64,000 nt of DNA from JAZKHT01 sp040385245. GTDB taxonomy: Bacteria > Pseudomonadota > Alphaproteobacteria > Rhodobacterales > Rhodobacteraceae. Below are positions 16,766 to 25,200 of the stretch, one piece after another; the first letter of the stretch is position 1, and every line of letters starts with the position of its first letter. Under the pieces are notes generated by a model, which ran no database searches, was not told the origin of the DNA, and saw nothing but the letters and a program-made list of their open reading frames with translations. The position numbers and the translations under genes are program-made. The DNA lies in the NCBI GenBank assembly GCA_040385245.1, contig JAZKHT010000007.1, forward strand, positions 620,001-684,000, in the 5' to 3' direction.

Positions 16766-17557
16766 ATGAAAAGATTTATCCCTTTCCTGCCGAAACCCGC
16801 CTTTGTTCCCGTCATCCGCCTGCAAGGCACGATCGGCACAGGGTCGCGGTCGCTGTCTGACGCAGCACTCGCCCCTGTGATCGAACGCGCGTTTGCGCGC
16901 GGGCGGCCTGCCGCGGTGGCGCTTGTCATCAACTCTCCCGGCGGATCGCCGGTGCAATCATCGCTGATCGCGGCGCGCATCCGGCGGCTGGCGGCGGAAA
17001 AGAAGGTCGAGGTGCACGCCTTTGTCGAAGATGTGGCGGCCTCGGGCGGCTATTGGCTTGCCTGTGCCGGGGACCGGATCTGGGTTGATCCGTCATCCAT
17101 CGTCGGGTCCATCGGCGTGATCTTTGCCAGCTTTGGCTTTCCCGAACTGATGGCGCGTCAGGGGATCGAACGGCGCGTGGTGACGGCGGGGCGGTCCAAA
17201 TCGCTGGCCGATCCGTTCCTGCCGCAAAAGGACGAGGATGTGGCCCGTCTGCGCGCCCTGCAAACCCCGATCCACGAGGCGTTCATCGCCCATGTCAAAG
17301 ACCGGCGCGGTGGGCGGCTGGCCGATGCCGACCTGTTCAATGCCGATGTCTGGGTCGGGCAGGGAGCTGTCGATCTGGGATTGGCCGATGGCATCGGGCA
17401 TATCGTGCCAAAGCTGAAGGATCTGTACGGCGACAAGGTGAAATTCGTCCCCTACGGGCCCAAGCGGGGCTGGTTGAGCCGGTTCGGAATGCAGGCCTTT
17501 GATCATGTGATGCAGGGCGTCGAAGACCGCGCGCTGTGGTCGCGCTACGGGTTGTAG
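16766..17557 (+). CDS. S49 family serine peptidase (SppA/SohB-like)
   Basis: A 263-residue protein of the signal-peptide-peptidase A family, short single-domain form. The nucleophile serine is in VAASGGYWLAC and the general-base lysine in AGRSKSLADPF, as in bacterial SppA. There is no long N-terminal membrane helix, only a mildly hydrophobic start (KRFIPFLPKPAF), so it is either peripheral or cytoplasmic. It is divergent from the LysR gene and sits 2 bases before the small membrane zinc-finger gene. Confidence 0.83.
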   Translation: MKRFIPFLPKPAFVPVIRLQGTIGTGSRSLSDAALAPVIERAFARGRPAAVALVINSPGGSPVQSSLIAARIRRLAAEKKVEVHAFVEDVAASGGYWLACAGDRIWVDPSSIVGSIGVIFASFGFPELMARQGIERRVVTAGRSKSLADPFLPQKDEDVARLRALQTPIHEAFIAHVKDRRGGRLADADLFNADVWVGQGAVDLGLADGIGHIVPKLKDLYGDKVKFVPYGPKRGWLSRFGMQAFDHVMQGVEDRALWSRYGL

Positions 17558-17559
17558 GT

Positions 17560-17745
17560 ATGCTGGTCAAGATCATCATCCTGTTTCTGGCGGCGATGGC
17601 CTTGGTCGCCATGCTGGGCAAATGGCTGTTTCCCGGTGCCCTTTCCCGCAAAGTGCGCGGCACGAAGGGGGCGGCCCCTGTCTGTTCCCGGTGCGGGCGC
17701 TATCTGATCGGCAAAGGTGGTTGCGACTGCCGCAAGAAGGGTTAG
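17560..17745 (+). CDS. Small membrane protein with C-terminal zinc-finger motif
   Basis: A 61-residue protein: one N-terminal hydrophobic helix (about residues 2-25) and a basic tail containing CSRCGRYLIGKGGCDC, four cysteines arranged like a small zinc knuckle. The ATG lies 2 bases after the S49 peptidase stop and 3 bases separate its stop from the SDR gene, so it is part of one operon. I do not recognise a named family. Inference: a partner or substrate-presenting factor of the peptidase. Confidence 0.65.
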   Translation: MLVKIIILFLAAMALVAMLGKWLFPGALSRKVRGTKGAAPVCSRCGRYLIGKGGCDCRKKG

Positions 17746-17748
17746 GCG

Positions 17749-18531
17749 ATGCGGGCGTTGGTAACGGGTGCGGGCAAACGGCTGGGCCGGGCCATGGCGA
17801 TTTATCTGGGCGGGCGCGGCTATGACGTGGCCGTGCATTACGCCACGTCCGGGACCGAGGCTGACAGCGTCGTCGCCGAAATTCGCGCCATGGGGCGCAA
17901 GGCCGCAGCCGTGCAGGCCGACCTGACGGTCGAGGCCGACATGCAGTCGCTGGTGGCGCGGGCGGCCAGTGCCCTTGGCGGGCCGCTGAACGTTCTGGTC
18001 AACAGCGCGTCGATCTTTGAACACGACACCATCGAGACCGCGACCCGTGACAGTTGGGACCGGCATCTGGAATCGAACCTGCGCGCGCCCTATGTTCTGA
18101 CGCAGACCTTTGCCGCGCAGGCGCCGCAGACCCGCCACGATGCGGGGGCAGAGCCTGTGGCACAGGCCGTGATCGTCAATATGATAGATCAACGGATCAA
18201 GCGCCTGACGCCCGAGTTTTCGACCTATACGCTGGCAAAGATGGGGCTTTGGGCGTTGACCCGTACGTCGGCACAGGGGCTTGCACCGCATGTCCGGGTC
18301 AACGCCATCGGTCCCGGTCCAACCTTGCGCGCGGCGCACCAGTCCGAGGCGGACTATGCCGCAGAACGGGCATCGACCCTGTTGCAGCGTGGTGTCGACC
18401 CATCTGACATAACTGCTGCACTGGGATTCTTTCTGGATGCGCGGGCGGTTACCGGGCAAATTCTGTGTGTGGACAGTGGCCAGCATCTGGCTTGGGAAAG
18501 CGTCGATTCAGCTCATGTCCGGTCCACTTGA
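17749..18531 (+). CDS. Short-chain dehydrogenase/reductase
   Basis: A 260-residue NAD(P)-dependent SDR. The nucleotide-binding turn is TGAGKRLGR, an arginine-containing form common in pteridine and dihydrofolate reductases of the FolM type and suggesting NADPH. The NSASIF segment and the active-site Tyr-x-x-x-Lys in STYTLAKMG are intact. It ends with the usual SDR C-terminus VTGQILCVDSGQHL. Last gene of the S49/microprotein operon. The substrate is not known; pteridine reduction is a guess. Confidence 0.8.
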   Translation: MRALVTGAGKRLGRAMAIYLGGRGYDVAVHYATSGTEADSVVAEIRAMGRKAAAVQADLTVEADMQSLVARAASALGGPLNVLVNSASIFEHDTIETATRDSWDRHLESNLRAPYVLTQTFAAQAPQTRHDAGAEPVAQAVIVNMIDQRIKRLTPEFSTYTLAKMGLWALTRTSAQGLAPHVRVNAIGPGPTLRAAHQSEADYAAERASTLLQRGVDPSDITAALGFFLDARAVTGQILCVDSGQHLAWESVDSAHVRST

Positions 18532-18836
18532 CAGCCATCCCGCAAAGAGTTGTCCACTTTTGCGGAATGTTTCACGAACCTGTTACAAAATCCCGTGGTT
18601 TTTCAGGGATTTGCCAGATAGACAAAAATCTTTGAAGTGAAATCAATGGCTTGATAAAGTGCCTAAAAAATGAGCATCACAAGGAACAGGGCCGAAAACA
18701 AGGAAAAATCGCCCTTCCACAAATGTTTTCCGCAGACTTATCCACAGAAACCGTGGACAGCTTTGCTCTTGCCCTTGTGGGTTTATCATTGCAGCGAAGT
18801 CCGGGAATCGATGACTCTCAGAAAGGTGTAAACCGC
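18532..18836. other. AT-rich gap with DnaA box between SDR and uvrC
   Basis: This 305-base stretch contains no convincing gene. It is notably AT-rich, with runs such as CAAAAATC and CTAAAAAATG. It holds a perfect DnaA box TTATCCACA at 18738-18746 and a weaker one TTGTCCACT at 18550-18558, plus TGTTTCACG at 18568-18576, which matches half of a parS site. It may be just the uvrC promoter and leader, or a replication-linked region. No dnaA, parAB or gidAB genes are nearby. Confidence 0.5.
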
Positions 18837-20711
18837 GTGACGGATGACGTGCAGGAAAATGGACCGGTGGCGCTGGGGCATGGCGTCATACAGGGCTATG
18901 TTCGGACTATTGATCAGTCTCCGGGCGTATACCGGATGCTGAACGCCAAGGCCGAGGTGCTGTACGTCGGCAAGGCGCGCAACCTGCGCGCGCGGGTGTC
19001 GAACTATGCCCGGCCCAGCGGCCATTCGGGCCGCATCGCGCGGATGATTTCCGAAACCGCGTCGATGATGTTTCTAACAACGAGAACCGAGACAGAGGCG
19101 CTGCTGCTTGAACAGAACCTGATCAAGCAACTGAAGCCCCGCTATAACGTGCTGCTGCGCGACGACAAAAGCTTTCCCAACATCCTGATCAGCAAGGAAC
19201 ACGGCTTTCCCGCGATCAAAAAACATCGGGGAAAACGGTCGGAAAAAGGCAGCTACTTTGGCCCCTTCGCCTCGGCCGGGGCGGTGAACCGGACGCTGAA
19301 CCAGTTGCAGAAGGTCTTTCTGCTGCGCAACTGTTCCGACGCGATGTTCGCGGGCCGCACGCGCCCCTGTCTGATGCACCAGATCAAACGCTGCGCCGCG
19401 CCCTGTGTGGGCAAGGTGACGGAACAGGAATACGCCACGCTGGTGGGCGATGCAGAACGCTTCTTGCAGGGCAAGACCACCACGGTGCAGGCGACACTGG
19501 CCGCCCAGATGGCCGCCGCCTCTGACGCGATGGAATTCGAACGCGCCGCCGCCCTGCGCGACCGTATCCGCGCCCTGACACAGGTGCAGCAGGCACAGGG
19601 CATAAACCCGCGCAGCGTGCCCGAGGCGGACGTGATCGCCCTGCACCTTGAAGGGGGGCAGGCCTGCGTTCAGGTGTTCTTCATCCGCGCCAACCAAAGC
19701 TGGGGGAACCGTGATTTCTATCCCCGTACCGGATCGGGCGCGGAAGAGCCGGAAATCCTTGAGGCGTTTCTGGCGCAGTTCTACGACGACAAGGAACCGC
19801 CGCGCCTGATCCTGCTGTCGCATCCGGTGGAAAACCCCGATCTGGTGGCGCAGCTTTTGGCCGACCGTGCGGGGCGCAAGGTGGAACTGGCCGTGCCGCT
19901 GCGGGGCGAAAAGGCGGAACTGGTGGAAAACGCCGCCCGCAACGCGCGCGAAAGTCTGGCCCGCCGCATGGCCGAAGGGGCGGCGCAGTCCCGCCTGCTG
20001 ATCGGGTTGGCCGAAGCCTTCGATCTGGACGCCCCGCCCAAGCGGATCGAAGTCTATGACAACAGCCACATCCAAGGCACCAATGCCGTCGGCGGGATGA
20101 TCGTCGCAGGGCCGGACGGGTTCATCAAAAGTCAGTACCGCAAATTCAACATCAAAGGCGAGGCGGGTGCCAACAGCGACGACTTCGGCATGATGAAAGA
20201 GGTGCTGACCCGCCGCTTTGAACGCTTGCTGAAAGAAGACCCGGAACGCAAATCGGACGCGTGGCCCGATCTGTTGCTGATCGACGGCGGCGCAGGGCAG
20301 GTGTCTGCGGTCGAGGGGATCATGGCGGAACTGGGGGTCGATGACATCGCCATGATCGGCGTGGCCAAAGGCGTGGACCGCGATGCCGGCAAGGAAGAAT
20401 TCCACCGTCCCGGAGAGCGGCCCTTTGCCCTGCGCATGAACGATCCGGTGCTGTATTTCGTGCAGCGCCTGCGCGACGAGGCGCACCGCTGGGCCATCGG
20501 CGCGCACCGCGCCAAACGGGCCAAGGCGGTTGGCGTGACGCCTCTGGATGATATCCCCGGCGTGGGTGCGTCGCGCAAGCGGGCGCTGCTGGCCCATTTC
20601 GGATCGGCCAAGGCCGTGGCGCGGGCGGGTCTGTCCGATCTGACGGCGGTTGACGGCATATCCGAGGCGATGGCCAAAACCATCCACGATTTCTTTCACG
20701 AAAGGGGATAG
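18837..20711 (+). CDS. uvrC: Excinuclease ABC subunit C
   Basis: A 624-residue nucleotide-excision-repair nuclease. The N-terminal GIY-YIG domain makes the 3' cut (SPGVYRMLNAKAEVLYVGKA), followed by the cysteine-rich segment, a UVR motif (SDAMEFERAAALRDRI), the RNase H-like domain with EVYDNSHIQGTNAVGGM and LLIDGGAGQVSA that makes the 5' cut, and a C-terminal helix-hairpin-helix pair (PGVGASRKRALLAHFG). The GTG at 18837 has AGAAAGG upstream and gives a normal length; a longer in-frame reading through the AT-rich gap is not credible. Confidence 0.95.
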   Translation: MTDDVQENGPVALGHGVIQGYVRTIDQSPGVYRMLNAKAEVLYVGKARNLRARVSNYARPSGHSGRIARMISETASMMFLTTRTETEALLLEQNLIKQLKPRYNVLLRDDKSFPNILISKEHGFPAIKKHRGKRSEKGSYFGPFASAGAVNRTLNQLQKVFLLRNCSDAMFAGRTRPCLMHQIKRCAAPCVGKVTEQEYATLVGDAERFLQGKTTTVQATLAAQMAAASDAMEFERAAALRDRIRALTQVQQAQGINPRSVPEADVIALHLEGGQACVQVFFIRANQSWGNRDFYPRTGSGAEEPEILEAFLAQFYDDKEPPRLILLSHPVENPDLVAQLLADRAGRKVELAVPLRGEKAELVENAARNARESLARRMAEGAAQSRLLIGLAEAFDLDAPPKRIEVYDNSHIQGTNAVGGMIVAGPDGFIKSQYRKFNIKGEAGANSDDFGMMKEVLTRRFERLLKEDPERKSDAWPDLLLIDGGAGQVSAVEGIMAELGVDDIAMIGVAKGVDRDAGKEEFHRPGERPFALRMNDPVLYFVQRLRDEAHRWAIGAHRAKRAKAVGVTPLDDIPGVGASRKRALLAHFGSAKAVARAGLSDLTAVDGISEAMAKTIHDFFHERG

Positions 20712-20875
20712 AGCCGTCTTCGGCCGAAAATCCGGGGCGCCGGAAATTTCACGGCCCGGGATGTATCTGTTATTTCCTGCGCCCCGTGCCATTTGGGCAC
20801 GCCACTCATCCGGACAGACAGCAACATATCCGTTTCCCCTTCCCCTTTCGGTTTCTTAACTGCTATCCCTGCGCC

Positions 20876-21541
20876 ATGACCTGGACGCTTCCGAACATCC
20901 TGACCGTCCTTCGCTTGTTCGCCGCCCCCGGTGTCGCGATCATGTTTCTGTATTTCCACCGCCCTTGGGCCGACTGGTTCGCGCTGACGCTGTTTGTCAG
21001 CGCCGCCGTGACCGACTGGTTCGATGGCTATCTGGCGAGGTTGTGGAAACAGGAATCGAAATTCGGCGCCATGCTGGACCCGATTGCCGACAAGGCGATG
21101 GTGGTGATCGCGCTGGTGATCATCACCGGCTATTCCGGGATGAACCCGTGGCTGATCCTGCCGGTGACAGTGATCCTGTTCCGCGAGGTGTTTGTGTCGG
21201 GCTTGCGCGAATTCCTGGGGGCGAAATCGGGCCTGCTGAAGGTGACCAAGCTTGCCAAGTGGAAAACCACCGCGCAGATGGTGGCGATTGCCGTCCTGTT
21301 TCTGGGCACAGGGTTGGAACACCTGGAAGGCATCGCCCGTCAGGGCATGACGACCGACCAATATGCCGAACTTGTCACCGCAGGACTCGCCGATCCGATC
21401 CGCTCTTGTGGAGCGCGTGGGTGTTCGTCGCTTGCGACCATGGTCGGGCTGGGGTTGATCTGGGTGGCGGCAATCCTCACATTCCTGACGGGATGGGATT
21501 ATTTTCGCAAATCCCTGCCGTTCCTTGGGGATGACAGATGA
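20876..21541 (+). CDS. pgsA: CDP-diacylglycerol-glycerol-3-phosphate 3-phosphatidyltransferase
   Basis: A 221-residue inner-membrane enzyme that makes phosphatidylglycerophosphate, the committed step to phosphatidylglycerol. The CDP-alcohol phosphotransferase motif is visible as DWFDGYLARLWKQESKFGAMLDP split over residues about 46-70, with its metal-binding aspartates. Several hydrophobic helices follow. The ATG at 20876 gives the canonical start TWTLPNILTVLRL. It overlaps moaD by 4 bases (ATGA). Confidence 0.93.
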   Translation: MTWTLPNILTVLRLFAAPGVAIMFLYFHRPWADWFALTLFVSAAVTDWFDGYLARLWKQESKFGAMLDPIADKAMVVIALVIITGYSGMNPWLILPVTVILFREVFVSGLREFLGAKSGLLKVTKLAKWKTTAQMVAIAVLFLGTGLEHLEGIARQGMTTDQYAELVTAGLADPIRSCGARGCSSLATMVGLGLIWVAAILTFLTGWDYFRKSLPFLGDDR

Positions 21542-21786
21542 TCGACGTTCTTTACTTCGCCTGGGTGCGTGAACGCATCGGATTGCCGCGCGAACAGGTT
21601 GAAACTGGGGCTGCCACCGTTTCTGGCCTGATCGCGGAATTGTCGGCGCGCGAAGACCGCTACGCGCTGGCGTTTTCCGATCTGGCATCCTTGCGGGTGG
21701 CGGTTGATCAGGAATTGTCGTCGTTTGACGCCCCCTTGGCCGGGGTGCGCGAGGTTGCATTCTTTCCGCCAATGACCGGGGGCTGA
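21538..21786 (+). CDS. moaD: Molybdopterin synthase sulfur-carrier subunit
   Basis: An 82-residue ubiquitin-fold protein ending in Gly-Gly (FFPPMTGG), the residue pair that is thiocarboxylated to donate sulfur for molybdopterin. It precedes moaE by 2 bases and overlaps pgsA. The cofactor it helps make is required by the formate dehydrogenase encoded elsewhere in this window. Confidence 0.93.
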   Translation: MIDVLYFAWVRERIGLPREQVETGAATVSGLIAELSAREDRYALAFSDLASLRVAVDQELSSFDAPLAGVREVAFFPPMTGG

Positions 21787-21788
21787 CC

Positions 21789-22229
21789 ATGCGCCTGTCG
21801 GTGCAATCTGCGCCCTTTGACCTGGGGGCGGAATCCAACGCCTTTGCCGCCGGGGTGCGGGGGGCGGGGGCCGTGGTCACCTTTACCGGATTGGTCCGCG
21901 ACAATGGCGGGCTGTTGGCCTCGATGGAGATCGAGCATTATCCCGGCATGACCGAAAAGGCGATTGCTACCATCATGGATCAGGCGCAGGCGCGCTGGCA
22001 GCTGGCCGATGCCCTGGTTATTCACCGCTTTGGGCGGCTGGCGGGTGGCGACGCGATCATGATGGTCGCCACCGCGGCACCGCACCGGGCCGATGCCTTT
22101 GCTGCGGCGGAATTCCTGATGGATTATCTGAAATCGCGCGCGCCGTTCTGGAAAAAGGAAATTGGCGCTGACGGGACCAGTTGGGTCGCCGCCACGGACG
22201 CGGACGAGGCGGCCCTTACCCGCTGGTAA
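21789..22229 (+). CDS. moaE: Molybdopterin synthase catalytic subunit
   Basis: A 146-residue enzyme that, with thiocarboxylated MoaD, converts precursor Z (cPMP) to molybdopterin. Family features seen: VVTFTGLVRDNG near the start, MEIEHYPGMTEK, VIHRFGRL and the late KSRAPFWKKE that holds the catalytic lysines. Its stop overlaps the stop of the convergent P1 peptidase by 14 bases. Confidence 0.94.
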   Translation: MRLSVQSAPFDLGAESNAFAAGVRGAGAVVTFTGLVRDNGGLLASMEIEHYPGMTEKAIATIMDQAQARWQLADALVIHRFGRLAGGDAIMMVATAAPHRADAFAAAEFLMDYLKSRAPFWKKEIGADGTSWVAATDADEAALTRW

Positions 22230-23208
22230 ACCGCGCCGCATAGGCCGGTTGCAGATCGCCCGGCGCAGCCTTTGCCAGATAGACCGCCCGCGCAATGGCC
22301 CGCGCCAGAACGCAGGCCGCTGCATGACCCAGCTGGAACGTGTCCGTCACCGGATCGGCCAAGGCACGATCCCCGGTGGCGGCTGCAAACACCAGATCAC
22401 CGTCCAGAGGCGTGTGCGACGGCACAATCGCGCGCGCCATGCCGTCCTGTGCGGCTGTGGCCATGCGCTGCGCTTGCGACTGGCTGAGTGCGGCATCGGT
22501 GGCGACAATGGCGATGGTCGTCGCCTCGCCCATCCGTTTGCGTGGATGGGGTTCGGCGGATGCATCAGCCCGACCGGGGCCACGGTTGCCAAATTCGCCG
22601 TCCATCTCCCATGGGTGGGCCCAGAACTGCGGGCCGTCGCCCATTGTCACCGATCCCAGTGCATTGACAGCGACCAGCGCCCCCACCGTCATGCCGTTGT
22701 CCAGCACCGCCGAGGCAGAGCCAAGTCCCCCCTTCCACCGCCCGGTCATCGCGCCAAACCCGGCCCCCGCTGTACCCAGCATGAAATCCGGGGATGCGGC
22801 GTTCAGCGCGCGCAGGCCAAGGGCGGCGTAAGGGTTAGCGCGCCATTCCTTGTCGCCCCCGTTCAGCAGATCAAACAGGATCGCGCCGGGAACAATGGGC
22901 ACGCGCGCGGTGCCCACGGCAAAGCCGCGCCCTTGCGCATGCAGCCCGTCCATCACCCCCGAACAGGCGTCCAGGCCAAAGGCCGACCCGCCCGACAACA
23001 CCAGCGCATCCACCTGCTGCACCAACCGGTCAGGCGACAGCAACTCTGTCTCACGCGTGCCGGGCGCGCCGCCCATCACGTTCACACCCGCGACAAAGGG
23101 GCGGTCGCCCACCAGCACGGTGCAACCAGACCGCAGAGCTATGTCATCGGCGTTGCCGACTCGCAGCCCCAGAACATCGGTGATCAGATTGCGCGGCCCC
23201 GGTTTCAT
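22216..23208 (-). CDS. P1 family peptidase (DmpA/L-aminopeptidase-like)
   Basis: A 330-residue member of the self-cleaving P1 peptidase family (Ntn-hydrolase-like). Recognisable parts: NLITDVLGLRVGNADD at the start, LSGGSAFGLDACSGVMD, and the GEATTIAIVATDA segment containing the residue region where autoprocessing occurs; in this chain the position that is usually Gly-Ser/Thr reads ATTIA. Family members are aminopeptidases or beta-peptidases. The ATG at 23208 is preferred over a GTG 9 bases upstream. It follows intergenic element copy 2. Confidence 0.8.
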   Translation of the reverse strand: MKPGPRNLITDVLGLRVGNADDIALRSGCTVLVGDRPFVAGVNVMGGAPGTRETELLSPDRLVQQVDALVLSGGSAFGLDACSGVMDGLHAQGRGFAVGTARVPIVPGAILFDLLNGGDKEWRANPYAALGLRALNAASPDFMLGTAGAGFGAMTGRWKGGLGSASAVLDNGMTVGALVAVNALGSVTMGDGPQFWAHPWEMDGEFGNRGPGRADASAEPHPRKRMGEATTIAIVATDAALSQSQAQRMATAAQDGMARAIVPSHTPLDGDLVFAAATGDRALADPVTDTFQLGHAAACVLARAIARAVYLAKAAPGDLQPAYAARFTSG

Positions 23209-23209
23209 G

Positions 23210-23284
23210 CCTTTCACCTTGGCAAAAATATCCTTGGGGGGAAAGGCGCGGCACGCGGATTTGGGGGGCAGACAGCCCCCCTTT
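23210..23284 (-). repeat. Intergenic hairpin-GATATTT element, copy 2
   Basis: On the minus strand: GGGGGGC-TGTCT-GCCCCCC hairpin, then a short GC palindrome, CCCCCCAAGGATATTTTTGCC and AAGGTGAAAGG running into the P1 peptidase start. Same layout as 9470-9541. It lies directly after the zf-TFIIB gene and could end its transcript while supplying the leader of the next gene. Confidence 0.55.
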
Positions 23285-23289
23285 CGCCA

Positions 23290-23622
23290 TCAGAAATCGA
23301 ACAGGTCGCCGAGAAAGCTTTCGCGCCGCTTTTTCTTGTAGCCACGGCGGTAATCGTCGTCGTCGTCATCATCGTGGCGGTAGGGGCGGCCCTGCGGCTG
23401 GGGGGCATGACCTTGGGGCGCGCGCGGGGGTTCGGCCTGATACACCGGTGCGGCGGCAGGTGCGACTGGGGCAGGCGCAGGGGCAGCCCCGGCGGCGCGA
23501 TCGATGATCTTGTCCAATTCACCCCGATCCAGCCAGACACCCCGGCATTTCGGGCAATAGTCGATCTCGACCCCACTTCTGTCGGCCATCACAAGCGTTT
23601 CATTGTCCACCGGGCAGCGCAT
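23290..23622 (-). CDS. zf-TFIIB domain protein
   Basis: A 110-residue protein with an N-terminal zinc ribbon of the zf-TFIIB type: MRCPVDNETL, then IDYCPKCRGVWLDRGELDKI. The middle is rich in Ala, Pro and Gln, followed by a run of seven aspartates and a basic YRRGYKKKRRES tail ending in DLFDF. Proteins like this are common in proteobacteria but have no established function. Alone between the creatinase and P1 peptidase genes. Confidence 0.8.
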   Translation of the reverse strand: MRCPVDNETLVMADRSGVEIDYCPKCRGVWLDRGELDKIIDRAAGAAPAPAPVAPAAAPVYQAEPPRAPQGHAPQPQGRPYRHDDDDDDDYRRGYKKKRRESFLGDLFDF

Positions 23623-23780
23623 CCGTCGTCTCCTTTACATAAACTCATGCCCTAGATGGGTTCGCATCGTGATGTCGCAAGGCGCTTTCCTGCAAAACCC
23701 TTGCCAAAAGCGCGATCAAACGGCATGTTCCCGCGCAAGCCGTGGCGATGGCGTCGCCACAGGGGAAGTCCCCGCCGCTT

Positions 23781-23860
23781 GCAGGTGCGCCTGCCACCGT
23801 CCTGTACGCCGGGACCTTTCGGGGTTCCGCACAGGCGTGACCCCATATTTGAGGTCTGAA
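23781..23860 (+). promoter_or_regulatory. Possible structured leader of the creatinase gene
   Basis: Two mutually exclusive pairings can be drawn: GCAGG (23781-23785) with CCTGC (23790-23794), or GCCTG (23789-23793) with CAGGC (23832-23836). Just before the start, GACC (23839-23842) can pair with GGTC (23853-23856), which would cover the GAGG ribosome-binding site. No known riboswitch family is matched. In GC-rich DNA such pairings also arise by chance. Confidence 0.3.
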
Positions 23861-25069
23861 ATGCTTGAACGCCCCGAACAATACCGCTTTCACAACGGCG
23901 AACGCGCCACCCTGCCCTTTGCCGCCGAGGAATACGAAGACCGTCTAGCCGGTCTGCGCGACATCATGGAACTGCACAGCCTTGATGCCATCGTTCTGAC
24001 GTCGATGCACAACGTCGCCTATTATTCGGGGTTCCTGTACTGCTCGTTCGGGCGACCCTATGCCTGCGTCGTGACCGCGACGGATTGCGTGACCATCAGC
24101 GCGGGGATTGATGCGGGGCAGCCGTGGCGGCGGTCGGTGGGCGACAACATCACCTATACCGACTGGAAGCGCGACAATTTCTGGCGCGCCATCGCCAGCG
24201 TGACCGGCACAGGCAAGTCGGTCGGCTGCGAAGCGGACCATCTGACGATGGAACGCGCCGAAAAGCTGAATACCTTTTTGCAGCCCAAGCGTGGCATGGA
24301 CATCGCACCTGCCACCATGCAGCAGCGGATGAACAAATCCCCGGCCGAGATCGCGCTGATCAAGCATGGCGCGAATGTCGCTGACGTTGGTGGCTATGCC
24401 ATCCGGGATGCGGTCAAGGTGGGCGCGACCGAACTGGAAATCACCATGGCCGGCCGCGACGCGATGGAGCGCGAGATTGCCAAACGCTTTCCCGATGCCG
24501 AATACCGCGACACCTGGGTGTGGTTTCAGTCCGGCATCAATACCGATGGCGCACACAACCCGGTGACCAACCGCAAGCTGAAGCGCGGCGATATCCTGTC
24601 GCTGAACTGCTTTCCGATGATCAGTGGCTATTACACCGCGCTGGAACGCACGATGTTCGTGGGCGAGGTGGATGACGCCAGCCTGAAGATCTGGCAGGCG
24701 AACGTTGCCGCCCATGAATACGGCATGACCTTGCTGAAACCCGGCAATTCCTGTGCCGACATCACCGCCCGGATCAACGACTTTCTGGCGGAACGCGACA
24801 TGCTGCAATACCGGACCTTTGGCTATGGCCACAGCTTTGGCATCCTGTCGCACTACTATGGCCGCGAGGCGGCGCTGGAACTGCGCGAAGACATCGACAC
24901 TGTTCTGGAACCCGGCATGGTGATCAGCATGGAGCCGATGCTGACCCTGCCCGAAGGACAGCCTGGTGCCGGCGGCTACCGCGAGCATGACATTTTCGTC
25001 GTGACCGAGGATGGCAACGAAAACATCACCGGCTATCCCTACGGCCCCGATTTCAACGTCGTCGGCTGA
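23861..25069 (+). CDS. Creatinase (creatine amidinohydrolase)
   Basis: A 402-residue pita-bread-fold enzyme that splits creatine into sarcosine and urea. It closely matches the Pseudomonas putida creatinase sequence that I remember: FLYCSFGRPYA, DAGQPWRR, WFQSGINTDGAHNPVT with catalytic-position His232, SLNCFPMISGYYTALERT, FGYGHSFG.LSHYYGREA and PGAGGYREHDI. Metal ligands of the related aminopeptidases are absent, as expected for creatinase. Neither urease nor sarcosine oxidase genes are in view. The ATG is preceded by GAGG, and a terminator follows directly. Confidence 0.88.
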   Translation: MLERPEQYRFHNGERATLPFAAEEYEDRLAGLRDIMELHSLDAIVLTSMHNVAYYSGFLYCSFGRPYACVVTATDCVTISAGIDAGQPWRRSVGDNITYTDWKRDNFWRAIASVTGTGKSVGCEADHLTMERAEKLNTFLQPKRGMDIAPATMQQRMNKSPAEIALIKHGANVADVGGYAIRDAVKVGATELEITMAGRDAMEREIAKRFPDAEYRDTWVWFQSGINTDGAHNPVTNRKLKRGDILSLNCFPMISGYYTALERTMFVGEVDDASLKIWQANVAAHEYGMTLLKPGNSCADITARINDFLAERDMLQYRTFGYGHSFGILSHYYGREAALELREDIDTVLEPGMVISMEPMLTLPEGQPGAGGYREHDIFVVTEDGNENITGYPYGPDFNVVG

Positions 25070-25082
25070 TAAAATCCACGTG

Positions 25083-25116
25083 AAAGCCCCCGATTGCATC
25101 ATCGGGGGCTTTTTTC
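25083..25116 (+). terminator. Rho-independent terminator after creatinase
   Basis: A 12-bp stem AAAGCCCCCGAT / ATCGGGGGCTTT (25083-25094 and 25101-25112) with loop TGCATC and a T run, 13 bases after the stop. Confidence 0.93.
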
Positions 25117-25200
25117 TTTGTGGTTGGAGCCGGGCAGGGCTTGACGCGTTATCGTGCAACAGTGCTTCTGAACCAACCCCTTCACAGTCAGAGTTGAACC

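Noticed and set aside
18568..18576. parS-like TGTTTCACG
   Set aside because: Only half of the 16-base parS palindrome is present, and parAB are not nearby, so it is not called as parS.
18651..18836. N-terminal extension of uvrC through the AT-rich gap
   Set aside because: The added 62 residues match nothing in UvrC, cross the DnaA box and would ignore the GTG with its own ribosome-binding site.
19074..20792. Open frame of 572 codons on the minus strand
   Set aside because: It mirrors uvrC, which is full length with all domains. No family pattern is seen in the antisense translation.
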